Positions 42,582 through 51,598 of a stretch of DNA of 64,000 bases are shown in pieces. The position numbers were made by a program, and so were the translations under genes. The notes beneath the pieces are model-generated. The model made no database searches. It was given only the letters and a program-made list of their open reading frames with translations, and had not been told where the DNA came from. Position 1 is the stretch's first letter. The number at the start of each line of letters is the position of its first letter. This DNA comes from DAIDKA01 sp035487155 (GTDB lineage: Bacteria > Pseudomonadota > Gammaproteobacteria > Steroidobacterales > Steroidobacteraceae), in contig DATHMK010000086.1 in the NCBI GenBank assembly GCA_035487155.1, forward strand, positions 1 to 64,000, given 5' to 3'.

Positions 42582-44039
42582 AGCATCCGGAACCTTGTCG
42601 AAATCGAACGGGAGCTCGAGCGCGGACACCCAACAGCCATGCACCTGCATATGCAGCCGGAACGGCAGTTTGACCCGTGCGATGGCGCCCGCTGCCAGCT
42701 GCCGGGTGTCGGTGATCACCAGCTCGCTCTTCATCTGCCCGTGGTCATTGGCAATGCCGATAAGGTAGCCGTCCCCCTCCGGCGCGTCGGCGCGCCGCGG
42801 CACGAACTGCGGTTCAAGCAGACCATGCACGTCCCCGGCCTGAAAACGCTCCACCCGCTGCGACTGGTAATCCAGTCGATACCACGCATTCGGCAGCTCT
42901 CCGCCCTCTGCCATCAAGCTGTAGCTGTAGCGAAACGGATGCGTATGGAAGCGATCATCGATGCGCGTGAAGCTGGTGGGCTTGATGTCCGGGAACAGAA
43001 TCTCTTCCTGCCACGCCGCATCGCCCGTCTTTGAAAGATCGAAGGTCCAGCGACGGATGGTGTTGCGGCGCGCCTCCTCGTCGAACGGGGCGCCATCGAG
43101 GTTGGGGAACTGTGGATTGAAATTGCCGCGAGCCACCGGGGCATCCAGGATCACCTTGTTGCCCTCGCTGCGCGCATTGGTCACATGGATCAACATGGCG
43201 CGGTCGTGCGGCCCCTTGAACCAACGCACGTCCTTCGCTTCCCCGTCGCGCGGGAGGATCGCCACCCAGGCTGGCACATCGCGGTCATAGGCCCAATGAT
43301 TCAGTCCCTGCTTGAGCCGCTCAAGGCTGGTCACCATGGCGGTCGTCGGCAGGATCACATGGTGCTGGGTGATGGCAAAGTCGTGCATCATCGAGACGAT
43401 GGGTGCCTTGAACCAGACCTGGCGCACCAGGCCGCCGCCGGGATCGAAGAAGTGCACCGCGAGGTCATCCGTGAGGTCACCCCGGGCCTCGTAGGAGAAG
43501 GCAATCATTTCACCGCTGACCGGATCGATTTTGGGATGGGCCGTGAAAGTCTTCGCCTCCAGTCGACCCTCGAAGTCATATTCGCCCACGGTCCCAAGCG
43601 AATGCGGATCAACCAGCATGGGCGGACTGCTTTCCTTGAGGCAGTAGAGCTTGCCGGCATGGAAAAACGGCGTCGTATTGCCGGTGTTCATGGACACGCC
43701 GGCGACGCTGGGATCATTCGTGTAGGGATTGCGGTAAACGCCGAACAGTGCCCGGCGCGCCGCGCGTTCGGCCAGATAGCGCGGCGTGCGTATATAGCGT
43801 GTCCGGAAATCGACGTGCCCCTTGCGGAAGCGGAACAGGTCCACGGCTCCATCGGCATTGTAGGGAATATCGTTCGCCATCCGCTGCGGATAGCGCCGGT
43901 CGATGCAGGTCCGGTAGAACGAACCGTCCAGTTCGAAGGGGATGCTTCCCTCCACCTCACAATCGTGGATATCCGCTTCGAAGCGCAGCGGAGCCAGGAA
44001 GCCGCTGTGGAAAGGGTCATCCTTGAAATTGACGGCCAT
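42570..44039 (-). CDS. carotenoid cleavage oxygenase family (lignostilbene dioxygenase-like)
   Basis: 489 residues, seven-bladed propeller enzyme with the four iron-ligand histidines visible: His168 (TAHPK), His219 (MMHDFAIT), His285 (LIHVTN) and His467 (VHGCW). It lacks a signal peptide and cleaves an alkene bond with oxygen. Family members act on carotenoids or on lignin-derived stilbenes; the aryl-alcohol dehydrogenase divergent from it (53 bp apart) and the LigM-like gene nearby favour a stilbene or phenylpropanoid substrate, but this is inference. Confidence 0.88.
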   Translation of the reverse strand: MAVNFKDDPFHSGFLAPLRFEADIHDCEVEGSIPFELDGSFYRTCIDRRYPQRMANDIPYNADGAVDLFRFRKGHVDFRTRYIRTPRYLAERAARRALFGVYRNPYTNDPSVAGVSMNTGNTTPFFHAGKLYCLKESSPPMLVDPHSLGTVGEYDFEGRLEAKTFTAHPKIDPVSGEMIAFSYEARGDLTDDLAVHFFDPGGGLVRQVWFKAPIVSMMHDFAITQHHVILPTTAMVTSLERLKQGLNHWAYDRDVPAWVAILPRDGEAKDVRWFKGPHDRAMLIHVTNARSEGNKVILDAPVARGNFNPQFPNLDGAPFDEEARRNTIRRWTFDLSKTGDAAWQEEILFPDIKPTSFTRIDDRFHTHPFRYSYSLMAEGGELPNAWYRLDYQSQRVERFQAGDVHGLLEPQFVPRRADAPEGDGYLIGIANDHGQMKSELVITDTRQLAAGAIARVKLPFRLHMQVHGCWVSALELPFDFDKVPDASES

Positions 44040-44092
44040 TGCAAATTGTAGCGGCTCGCGCTGGCGGCCGCATGCGCATAGGATTCGGGGTC

Positions 44093-45184
44093 ATGAAGAT
44101 CATCGCCGCCGTCTCACGCCAGGGCCAGCCGCACCCGCTGCTCGAGGAGGTAGACCTCGAGGAACCGCGCGCCGATGAGGTGCGCGTGCGGCTGGTCGCC
44201 ACCGGCATCTGTCACACCGATCTTTTGTGTCATGCCGGGCTGGGAGTACCCACTCCAACGCCTATCGTGCTGGGCCACGAAGGAGCCGGAGTGGTGCAAA
44301 GCCTGGGCGCCGGTGTGCTTGGCCTGCAGGTGGGCGATCCGGTCGTGCTCAGCGGCGCCTCCTGCGGCGTGTGCCCCAGCTGCCGTGCCGCGCGGCCCAC
44401 CTACTGCCAGGACGCCATGCGGCTCAGTTTCGCTGGCATGCGTGCGGATGGCTCCTCGCCCTTAAGCCAGCACGGCGAACGACTGGCGGGCGCCTTCTTT
44501 GCGCAATCCTCCTTTGCCACCCATGCCGTCGTTCCGGAACGATCCGCGGTCAGGGTTCCGAAGGATGTTCCGCTGCATCTGCTGGGGCCTTTGGGCTGCG
44601 GCTTCATCACCGGAGCGGGTTCGGTGATCGAAGCCTTCAAATTGAGGCCGGGTCAGTCGCTGGTGGTCCTCGGCGCAGGTAGTGTAGGCCTTGCGGCCAT
44701 CATGGCAGCGCGAATCGCCGGTGCCTCAAGGATCGTAGCCGTCGACATCAATCCCGCCCGGCTGGATCTGGCGCTGGCCCTTGGCGCCACTGATGCACTG
44801 GGCTTCGGCCCCGACACCGCGGCGCAGCTGAAGAGACTCGAGCGCTTGGGATTCAGTTTCAGTTTCAACACCACCAGCACGGCGGCGGTGTATTCACTGG
44901 CCATTGAATGCCTCGCCAGTGAGGGTACCGCAGGCTATGTCACACGCCCGCGCGGAGACTGGTCGCCCAACATCGCCGCGCTGCTGGCCGGTGGGCGAAA
45001 ACTACAGGGCATACTGGGCGGAAGCGCCAATCCGCAGCTGTTCATTCCACAACTGCTGGAGTATTGGCGCCAGGGCCGGTTTGCTTTCGAGCGGCTGATC
45101 ACCGAGTTCCCCCTGACCGACATCGGTGCAGCCTGGAGCGCCTGTGAATCCGGCGCGGTGGTGAAACCGGTCCTCAGGATGTGA
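44093..45184 (+). CDS. zinc-dependent aryl-alcohol dehydrogenase
   Basis: 363 residues, MDR alcohol dehydrogenase. Catalytic zinc ligands Cys40 (GICHTD) and His62/Glu63 (GHEGAG), structural zinc cysteines 91, 94, 97 and 105, NAD fold GAGSVGLAAIMAARIAGA. The pattern matches benzyl/aryl-alcohol dehydrogenases (XylB type) that oxidise aromatic alcohols to aldehydes. Start chosen at the ATG at 44093; an earlier ATG (44072) would add seven residues. Its end overlaps the LigD gene by 11 bp. Confidence 0.88.
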   Translation: MKIIAAVSRQGQPHPLLEEVDLEEPRADEVRVRLVATGICHTDLLCHAGLGVPTPTPIVLGHEGAGVVQSLGAGVLGLQVGDPVVLSGASCGVCPSCRAARPTYCQDAMRLSFAGMRADGSSPLSQHGERLAGAFFAQSSFATHAVVPERSAVRVPKDVPLHLLGPLGCGFITGAGSVIEAFKLRPGQSLVVLGAGSVGLAAIMAARIAGASRIVAVDINPARLDLALALGATDALGFGPDTAAQLKRLERLGFSFSFNTTSTAAVYSLAIECLASEGTAGYVTRPRGDWSPNIAALLAGGRKLQGILGGSANPQLFIPQLLEYWRQGRFAFERLITEFPLTDIGAAWSACESGAVVKPVLRM

Positions 45185-47768
45185 GGTGCCGGATGGCGCC
45201 GGCCAGGGAGCGTGCGGCTTCGGCGTAGCCATCCCAGGGCTTCGATTTCCGCAGCAGCGCAGCGCCGGTGCGCACCGTATACCGGGCGGGATCCAGTCCC
45301 GGCTTGACCTCCTTCCAGTGAAGGGGCATGGAGATCGGTGCCCCCGCGCGGGCCCGTGATGAGAGCACGGCAACGGCCGTTGCGGATCGATCATTGCGCA
45401 GATAGTCGAGAAAAATCCGTCCCGTGCGCTGCTTCTTGGACATGGTGTCCAGATATCGGGTGGGGGAATCCTGGGCCATCTGCGCGCAGATGATGTGCGC
45501 GAAGTCCTTGGCAGCCGGCCAGCCCACCGAGCCTTTCCCCGGCTTCAGGGGAACCACGACATGCAGTCCCTTGCCACCGGTGGTCTTGCAGAAAGCCTCC
45601 AGACCCACTTTCCTCAGACGTTCCCGCACTTCCAGCGCCGCCGCCACCACCGCCGCGAACTTCACCTCCGGCGCCGGGTCCAGGTCAAAGACCAGGCGCC
45701 CGGCGGCTTGCGGGTTACCCGGCGCGCAGTTCCAGGGATGAATCTCCAGGGCGCCGATCTGGGCCACCGCGGCCAATGCTTCGACGCGGTCAATCTGCAC
45801 GTACGGCGCCTTATCACCCTTCACCTTGACCAGGGTGAAGAGATTGGAGAGACCGGCCATGGCGTGCCGCTGGAAGAACTGGGGTCCAGCGATGCCATCC
45901 GGAGCGCGCACCAGAGAGCAGGGCCGCCCCTGCAGATGCGGCAGCAGCCACTCGCCCACCGACTCGTAGTAGCGGGCCAGATCGAACTTGCTGATCGGGC
46001 CACCCTGGCTGTCCGCAGGCCACATGGCCTTGGTGGGTTTGGAAAGGGTCACACCCATCACCGTGGCCGTGCCGGGCGCAGCGCTGAGGGTCTTGGGTTT
46101 GCGGGCCGTGGTCGATTTGGCTGGCATTTCAGTGCTCACCTCGGCAGCGGGCTTGTCACGTCGCAGCCCCTTGAATGCGGCTTGCCGGATCATGCCTGAC
46201 GCCGTCCAGCCCGCAAATTCGATTTCGGCAACCAAGGTCGGTTTCAGCCAGCGCACATTGCGCTCGCCTCCGGGTGCATTGGCGCCGCCGAACGGGCTCT
46301 TCTCCCGGGTGAGCTTCTTCAGAGTCGGCAGAAGTCTTGTGGCTACCGCGGCGCCGTACCCGGTACCGATCCGCCCGACGTACACCAGGTGTCCATCCCG
46401 ATTGACGCCGGCCAGCAGCGAACGCACTCTGCCCGCCTCGGTCGTCCACCCGCCCAGCACCACTTCGTGACCGGCACGACACTTGGCCTTGGTCCAACTT
46501 CCCGAGCGCCCGGAGGCATAGGGGGCATCCAGTCGTTTGGACACGATGCCTTCAAGGTGCATTTTACAGGCGGACCGCAATACCGTCTCGGCCGTGGATT
46601 CGAAATGGGCTACATAGCGAATGGCTTGCCCCGGATCCGCCCGCGCCAGGAGCTGCTCCAGACGCGCCTTGCGCTCCGACAGGGGTAACGGACGCAGGTC
46701 CCGTTGCGCGGCTACCAGCAGATCAAAGGCGAACAACACCAGATCCTCAGATTGGTTCTCCGACAACGCCGCCTGCAAAGCGGCAAAGCTCGGCATCTGA
46801 TCCTTGTCGAGGGCGCAGATTTCGCCATCGATAATGCAGTCGGGAAGCACCCGGGCGGCCTTGGCAAGCGCGGCAAACTCCGCGGTCCAGTCCAGGCCGC
46901 GGCGCGTGCGAAGGCGCGCCTTGCCGGCCTGCACGCGCAATTGGGCCCGATAGCCATCGAATTTCACCTCATGGCCCCAGCCGGCTTGCGCAGGGGGACG
47001 CTCAACCAGCTTGCACAGTTGCGGGTCAATGAAATCCGGCAGCGACTCCAGCGCCCGGCCTTGGACGGCCTTTGCAGTGTTCACGTCCTGGTGGCTTTGC
47101 CAGGTGGCATCGGCCTTGAGGCCCTCAGTGGTGCGCATAAACGGCTTTGGCGACTTCCCCTTGCCGGCGCCTATCTGGGCCATTGAGCGTCCGGAGGCCA
47201 CCGAACGATCCAGATCAAGCAGTGTCTGCGATTCACCAGGACGCGCCGCGGCATCGCGGTGCTTGATCAGAAGCCAGTTGGTGCGCTTGCCGCCATATCG
47301 GTCACCCTTGAGGCGCACCAGTACCCAATCACCCTGCAGACGCTTGCCCTCCAGGGTGAACTTGAGCTCACCGGCGGCCAGGCCCTCCTCCGGCGTCTTG
47401 CTACCGGTGGGGGTCCAAAATCCTCGGTCCCATAGTTGAACGGTGCCGCCGCCATACTGCCCTTGGGGAATGGTGCCCTCGAAGTCACCGTAGTCCAGGG
47501 GATGATCCTCGACTTCGACGGCGAGCCGCTTGTCGGCGGGGTCAAGGGACGGACCCTTGGTCACCGCCCAGGATTTGAAGACACCGTCGAGTTCGAGCCT
47601 CAAGTCATAGTGCAGACGCCGTGCGGCGTGCTTCTGGATCACGAAGCGCAGTCGATTCGACGCTGCCGCAGCGCGCTGTCCACTTGGCTCTGGGGTGCGC
47701 TTGAAGTCCCGCTTCTGCCGATAGGGCGCAAGAGATGCTTGGGTCGCGCCACGGCTTGGCTTGTTCAT
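45174..47768 (-). CDS. ligD: DNA ligase D (PE-ligase-polymerase)
   Basis: 864 residues from the ATG at 47766-47768; the in-frame codon three residues earlier is TTG. Domain order: 3'-phosphoesterase (about 35-190, FVIQKHAARRLHYDLRLE), ATP-dependent ligase (about 245-530) with the adenylated Lys in EVKFDGYR (residue 269), then primase/polymerase (about 560-860) with FDLDP and GGKGLHVVVPL. This is the Pseudomonas-type order. LigD performs non-homologous end joining with Ku, but no ku gene is in this window. A Lys/Thr-rich linker separates ligase and polymerase. Confidence 0.95.
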   Translation of the reverse strand: MNKPSRGATQASLAPYRQKRDFKRTPEPSGQRAAAASNRLRFVIQKHAARRLHYDLRLELDGVFKSWAVTKGPSLDPADKRLAVEVEDHPLDYGDFEGTIPQGQYGGGTVQLWDRGFWTPTGSKTPEEGLAAGELKFTLEGKRLQGDWVLVRLKGDRYGGKRTNWLLIKHRDAAARPGESQTLLDLDRSVASGRSMAQIGAGKGKSPKPFMRTTEGLKADATWQSHQDVNTAKAVQGRALESLPDFIDPQLCKLVERPPAQAGWGHEVKFDGYRAQLRVQAGKARLRTRRGLDWTAEFAALAKAARVLPDCIIDGEICALDKDQMPSFAALQAALSENQSEDLVLFAFDLLVAAQRDLRPLPLSERKARLEQLLARADPGQAIRYVAHFESTAETVLRSACKMHLEGIVSKRLDAPYASGRSGSWTKAKCRAGHEVVLGGWTTEAGRVRSLLAGVNRDGHLVYVGRIGTGYGAAVATRLLPTLKKLTREKSPFGGANAPGGERNVRWLKPTLVAEIEFAGWTASGMIRQAAFKGLRRDKPAAEVSTEMPAKSTTARKPKTLSAAPGTATVMGVTLSKPTKAMWPADSQGGPISKFDLARYYESVGEWLLPHLQGRPCSLVRAPDGIAGPQFFQRHAMAGLSNLFTLVKVKGDKAPYVQIDRVEALAAVAQIGALEIHPWNCAPGNPQAAGRLVFDLDPAPEVKFAAVVAAALEVRERLRKVGLEAFCKTTGGKGLHVVVPLKPGKGSVGWPAAKDFAHIICAQMAQDSPTRYLDTMSKKQRTGRIFLDYLRNDRSATAVAVLSSRARAGAPISMPLHWKEVKPGLDPARYTVRTGAALLRKSKPWDGYAEAARSLAGAIRHLTS

Positions 47769-47925
47769 GCTGCGCAATATTCCCCAAAATCAGCAGCCGG
47801 GTTACCGGGGGTGCGCGCTATCCAGTGTAAGCAGGTTCCGGCCAGCCCTGCCGTCAGCAGCGGCTGACGGCAGGCGCTACCGCTTGACCAGTGCGCGGGT
47901 CGCCGTCACGGCGTACGGTCCGGCA

Positions 47926-49293
47926 ATGGATACAAGACGCAGGCGACAATATTGGGTGTTGATCCTGTTGACCGCGCTCGGCGCCCCCGCCTTCTCCGAA
48001 CAGTCGGGCACGGCTCAGGAGGCTGCCCAGGAATACGGTCCGAATCCTGTACTGCCTGCGCCGCGCAAATCGCTGATTCCAACCTTGCATATTGCGAAGG
48101 CGAAACCCTGGGAAGCTGATCGCGGCCCGCAACCGGCCCCGGGCACGAAAGTCTCGGTGGTCGCTCGGGATCTCAAGCATCCACGCTGGCTGTATGTATT
48201 ACCGAATGGCGACATCCTGGTGGCCGAGAGCGACGCGCCGTCCAAACCCGAAGATGCACAAGGCATCTCCGGCAAGGTCCACAAGCTGGTCATGAAGCGG
48301 GCCGGATCCGGGACCGCTCCGAGTGCGGATCAGATCACATTGCTGCGCGACACGACCGGCGATGGCCAGCACGTCGAGCGTCATGTCTTCCTGAGTGAGT
48401 TGCATTCCCCGATTGGCATGGCTGTGATCGGTGATCATTTTTATGTGGCCGATACGGACGCCGTACTCGAGTTCCCGTATGCCGCCGGTGACACCGAAAT
48501 CCATGCGCCACCCCGCAAAGTGGTGGATCTGCCCGCAGGTCCGATCAATCATCACTGGACCAAGACCCTGGTGGCCTCACCGGATGGCAAGAAGCTGTAT
48601 GTTGGCGTGGGATCGAACAGCAATGCGGGTGAGAACGGCATCGCGGAGGAAACCGGGCGCAATGCGGTGTGGGAGATCGATCCGCAGACCGGCGCCCACC
48701 GTGTATTCGCCAATGGCCTGCGCAATCCGGTGGGTCTCGCATGGCAACCCGAAAGCGGCGCGCTGTGGGTATCGGTCAATGAAAGGGATGAATTGGGGGA
48801 TCATCTGCCGCCAGACTACATGACGGCGCTGCATGATGGTGGGTTCTACGGCTTTCCCTACAGTTACTATGGAAGTCATGTGGATAAACGCGTGAAGCCC
48901 CAGAATCCCGAGCTCGTGGCCAGCGCCATCGCGCCCGACTATGCCTTGGGCGCACACACCGCCTCGCTTGGCCTTTGCTGGTCCGGCGGCTCGACCTTGC
49001 CGGCCCCTTTTCAGCACGGCATGTTCGTGGGTCAGCACGGATCCTGGAATCGCAAGACCTACAGCGGCTACAAGGTGGTGTTCGTGCCCTTTGACGGCAC
49101 CGTTCCCACCGGCTCGCCTATCGATGTGCTGAGCCATTTCCTGGATGGCCACCACATCGCCAATGGTCGGCCGGTTGGGCTCGCCATCGACACGCACGGG
49201 TCGCTGCTCGTCGCAGATGATGTCGGCAACACGCTCTGGCGGGTATCGGCCTACCCGCCCGTGTCCCAGTCTTCATTGCCGGGATCCGGATAG
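47926..49293 (+). CDS. exported sorbosone dehydrogenase-like (soluble quinoprotein-type) protein
   Basis: 455 residues with a Sec signal peptide (ending APAFS-EQ). The beta-propeller has DLKHPRWLYVLPNGDILVAES, SPIGMAVIGDHFYVADTD, VGVGSNSNAGENG, NGLRNPVGLAWQP, and ends GLAIDTHGSLLVADDVGNTLWRV. This matches the sorbosone dehydrogenase/soluble glucose dehydrogenase group, some of which bind PQQ. The cofactor here is unproven. Start at 47926 begins the signal sequence; the frame upstream is not coding-like. It overlaps a convergent small gene by 43 bp. Confidence 0.85.
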   Translation: MDTRRRRQYWVLILLTALGAPAFSEQSGTAQEAAQEYGPNPVLPAPRKSLIPTLHIAKAKPWEADRGPQPAPGTKVSVVARDLKHPRWLYVLPNGDILVAESDAPSKPEDAQGISGKVHKLVMKRAGSGTAPSADQITLLRDTTGDGQHVERHVFLSELHSPIGMAVIGDHFYVADTDAVLEFPYAAGDTEIHAPPRKVVDLPAGPINHHWTKTLVASPDGKKLYVGVGSNSNAGENGIAEETGRNAVWEIDPQTGAHRVFANGLRNPVGLAWQPESGALWVSVNERDELGDHLPPDYMTALHDGGFYGFPYSYYGSHVDKRVKPQNPELVASAIAPDYALGAHTASLGLCWSGGSTLPAPFQHGMFVGQHGSWNRKTYSGYKVVFVPFDGTVPTGSPIDVLSHFLDGHHIANGRPVGLAIDTHGSLLVADDVGNTLWRVSAYPPVSQSSLPGSG

Positions 49294-49490
49294 TCCGTCA
49301 AATATGCCAGCTCGACACCTGCGCCCGGGTGTTGGATGCGGTATTCGATGCCAAGACTGGGCTCCTGCATCGGGCTGATGGTGCAGCCGCCTTGCAGGCG
49401 ATCTGCCAGCAGCTCCTTCAGGCATTCCACCCCATCTGCCAATGACAGCTGAATGTCCGGAACACCATCCAGGACCAGGGCTACCGCCAT
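49251..49490 (-). CDS. small hypothetical protein
   Basis: 79 residues, acidic, beginning MAVALVLDGVPDIQLSLADG and ending DPGNEDWDTGG. GGAGG lies 7 bases before its ATG, which supports expression. No family is recognised. The last 43 bp overlap the 3' end of the sorbosone-dehydrogenase-like gene on the other strand. Confidence 0.55.
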   Translation of the reverse strand: MAVALVLDGVPDIQLSLADGVECLKELLADRLQGGCTISPMQEPSLGIEYRIQHPGAGVELAYLTDYPDPGNEDWDTGG

Positions 49491-49699
49491 TGGGAACCTC
49501 CGCTCAAAACCAGGGTAGATGATGCCAACGCGGCATCAGTACGCCATGGGGCCTCCCGGAGCTCATCCCGTAGTCCTTTTCCGGCCGATCATTGCGATTC
49601 GGCGGCGCGCGCTGCAAACTCGCCCTAGAGTCGAGCCCGCCACCAGGTTGCGGCGCGGAACGGCCCACAAAGATCAATGCGTAAAATAAGGGGGAAGCC

Positions 49700-50194
49700 A
49701 TGCGAGCTAGCCTGAAAGTTGGCCTGATTACGGCCGTGATGTTGAGTTGCGGTGGGATCGTGCATGCTCAAACCGCGGTCGTTGGCGTTGCGGATGCCGA
49801 CGCGCTGTTCCATAGCAAGAACCCGAAGTATGAAAAGAACAAGCAGGCCGCCTACCACATCATGAAGGAACTGCTGGAAGCGAACCATTGGGACATGGCC
49901 GATCAGTGGCTCACGGAACGCTATATACAGCACAATCCTCAGGCCGCAAACGGCCGCGCGGCCGTGGTCAAGTTCTTCACGGAAGTCCGCAAACGCGCGC
50001 CCACGCCCATTCCGGACAAGCTGGGCACGCCCATCGTATCGGTCGTGGCCGAAGGCGACTATGTGATCGTGACCCAACCCCGCGAGATGAAGGACTCCAA
50101 GGACCCCACCAAGTCCTATACGACCACATGGTTTGATATGTGGCGCTTCGTTGATGGCAAAGCCGACGAGCATTGGGATCCGGCAACGCGCTAG
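49700..50194 (+). CDS. exported SnoaL/NTF2-like protein
   Basis: 164 residues with a Sec signal peptide (ending VHA-QT). The mature part follows the SnoaL-like cone fold: KQAAYHIMKELLEANHWDMADQWLTERYIQHNPQAANG, then FFTEVR, and a C-terminal TTWFDMWRFVDGKADEHWD, with the His/Asp/Trp positions of the pocket. Function unknown. GGGGGAAG precedes the ATG. A hairpin follows the stop. Confidence 0.82.
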   Translation: MRASLKVGLITAVMLSCGGIVHAQTAVVGVADADALFHSKNPKYEKNKQAAYHIMKELLEANHWDMADQWLTERYIQHNPQAANGRAAVVKFFTEVRKRAPTPIPDKLGTPIVSVVAEGDYVIVTQPREMKDSKDPTKSYTTTWFDMWRFVDGKADEHWDPATR

Positions 50195-50226
50195 GCCACG
50201 GTTCCCAGACTTGAGCTGGGCTTCCT

Positions 50227-50249
50227 GGGCGCACTTACAATGTGCGCCC
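50227..50249 (+). terminator. hairpin after SnoaL-like gene
   Basis: GGGCGCAC (50227-50234) pairs with GTGCGCCC (50242-50249) around TTACAAT. The position suits a terminator, but no T-run follows. Confidence 0.45.
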
Positions 50250-50324
50250 GGGCGGTCTAAGCTCGGCACCATAAATACGGCCGGGCGATCGCGGTCAAAG
50301 GCGACGACTCCGGTGGGGGGCATC

Positions 50325-50777
50325 ATGAAGTACGCCGTATGGGTTGTGCGACTGGTATTTGCGGCCTGGATGATTCCAGCGGGCTTAAACCACTTCGTTC
50401 CCCTCTTTCCGCAGCCCATGGGCTCCAAGCCCTTAAGCCATGAGCTGATTGTCGCTCTGCTCGACAGCCACCTGTTCGATCTCGTCAAGGCCGTGGAACT
50501 GCTCGCCGGGTTGAGCGTCCTGACCGGGATCTACACTCCGGTCGTGCTCCTCATGAGCATGCCGGTCTCATTCTGCGTGTTCTTCTGGGATACACCGCTT
50601 GAGGGCTGGACTTCGCGCGCAGCGATCTATGGCTGCTCGGTGCTACTGTGCAATGTGCTGCTGTGCCTGGCGCACCTGAATAGCTATAAATCCATGTTCG
50701 CACTGCGTTCGATACCGCGAGCGCTCGTTGCTTCGCGAACCCCGAGTACCGCTCAGCCCATGGGGGCACGATCATGA
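50325..50777 (+). CDS. DoxX-like membrane protein
   Basis: 150 residues, four predicted membrane helices, with the DoxX-like opening YAVWVVRLVFAAWMIPAGLNHFVP and a central VKAVELLAGLSVLTGIYTPVVLLM. DoxX-like proteins are small inner-membrane proteins linked to redox or thiol metabolism, without a fixed function. The stop overlaps the next gene's start as ATGA, and the two proteins are similar in their N-terminal halves, so they look like a duplicated pair. Confidence 0.75.
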   Translation: MKYAVWVVRLVFAAWMIPAGLNHFVPLFPQPMGSKPLSHELIVALLDSHLFDLVKAVELLAGLSVLTGIYTPVVLLMSMPVSFCVFFWDTPLEGWTSRAAIYGCSVLLCNVLLCLAHLNSYKSMFALRSIPRALVASRTPSTAQPMGARS

Positions 50778-51589
50778 AGGCCCTGGTACTCGTCGGCCGC
50801 CTTATTTTTGGCGCCTGGATGCTGGCCAGCGGTATCAATCACTTCTTCTACCCGCTCTGGTCGCTGCCAATGGGGCACGAGCCGCTCGCCGTGCAGCTGA
50901 TGGCCGCCCTGTCCCATTCAGGCCTGCTCGGGGTCGCCATGACCATCCAGCTGGTCACAGGCGCACTCATTCTCACTGGGCTCTTCGTGCCGGTCGCCCT
51001 GTGCGTGGTGATGCCGATTTCCACCTGCGCGCTGTACTGGGCGGTGGTCCTTGACCATCAGCCCCTCGGTTCGGTCCTGGCGGTGGCCGCGTTCGCACTG
51101 AATGGCTTGCTGATGCTTGCCTACATCGACTATTACCGAAGCGCGCTGCGGCGGCACGCCCTGACCTTTGGCGAGGCGTCCGCGCCGGACAAATCCTTTG
51201 ATTTTCTGTATGTGAACCCGAACGGACGCACCTCGCGGGGCCAGTTTGTGGCCGGGCTGGTCGTGCTCCTGGCCGTCGCGGCGTTCTACGCCTTCGTGGT
51301 GAAGGGTCTCACGGCCCATTGGTGCCTGCTGATGCTGGTGTTCCCAGGGGTCATTCTCCATGCCCGTCGCCTGCACGACATGGGGCACAGCGCCTGGCTG
51401 GTACTGGTCCCTGCGCTGCTGACCGTCGCAGCCTTTGCCGGTTGGCTGCACGTCCTTGCCTTCAGCCCCCCATTCAGCACCGCCCTGCCCCTGGCCGCGC
51501 TGGTGGTCAGCGCCAGCTTCTCGATTTGGGGCTGCGTTGGCCCGGGTCAGGCGGAAGCCAATCGTTTCGGGATGCCGATGGCAGCCTAA
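50774..51589 (+). CDS. DoxX-like / DUF805 fusion membrane protein
   Basis: 271 residues. The N-terminal part (1-130) is DoxX-like (VLVGRLIFGAWMLASGINHFFYP, QLVTGALILTGLFVP), resembling the preceding gene. The C-terminal part (about 140-265) is DUF805: FDFLYVNPNGRTSRGQF, HARRLHDMGHSAW and a final helix. DUF805 proteins are usually single-domain. About seven to eight helices in all. It is coupled to the first DoxX gene and followed by an esterase gene 9 bp on. Confidence 0.8.
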   Translation: MKALVLVGRLIFGAWMLASGINHFFYPLWSLPMGHEPLAVQLMAALSHSGLLGVAMTIQLVTGALILTGLFVPVALCVVMPISTCALYWAVVLDHQPLGSVLAVAAFALNGLLMLAYIDYYRSALRRHALTFGEASAPDKSFDFLYVNPNGRTSRGQFVAGLVVLLAVAAFYAFVVKGLTAHWCLLMLVFPGVILHARRLHDMGHSAWLVLVPALLTVAAFAGWLHVLAFSPPFSTALPLAALVVSASFSIWGCVGPGQAEANRFGMPMAA

Positions 51590-51598
51590 GGGGCCTCC

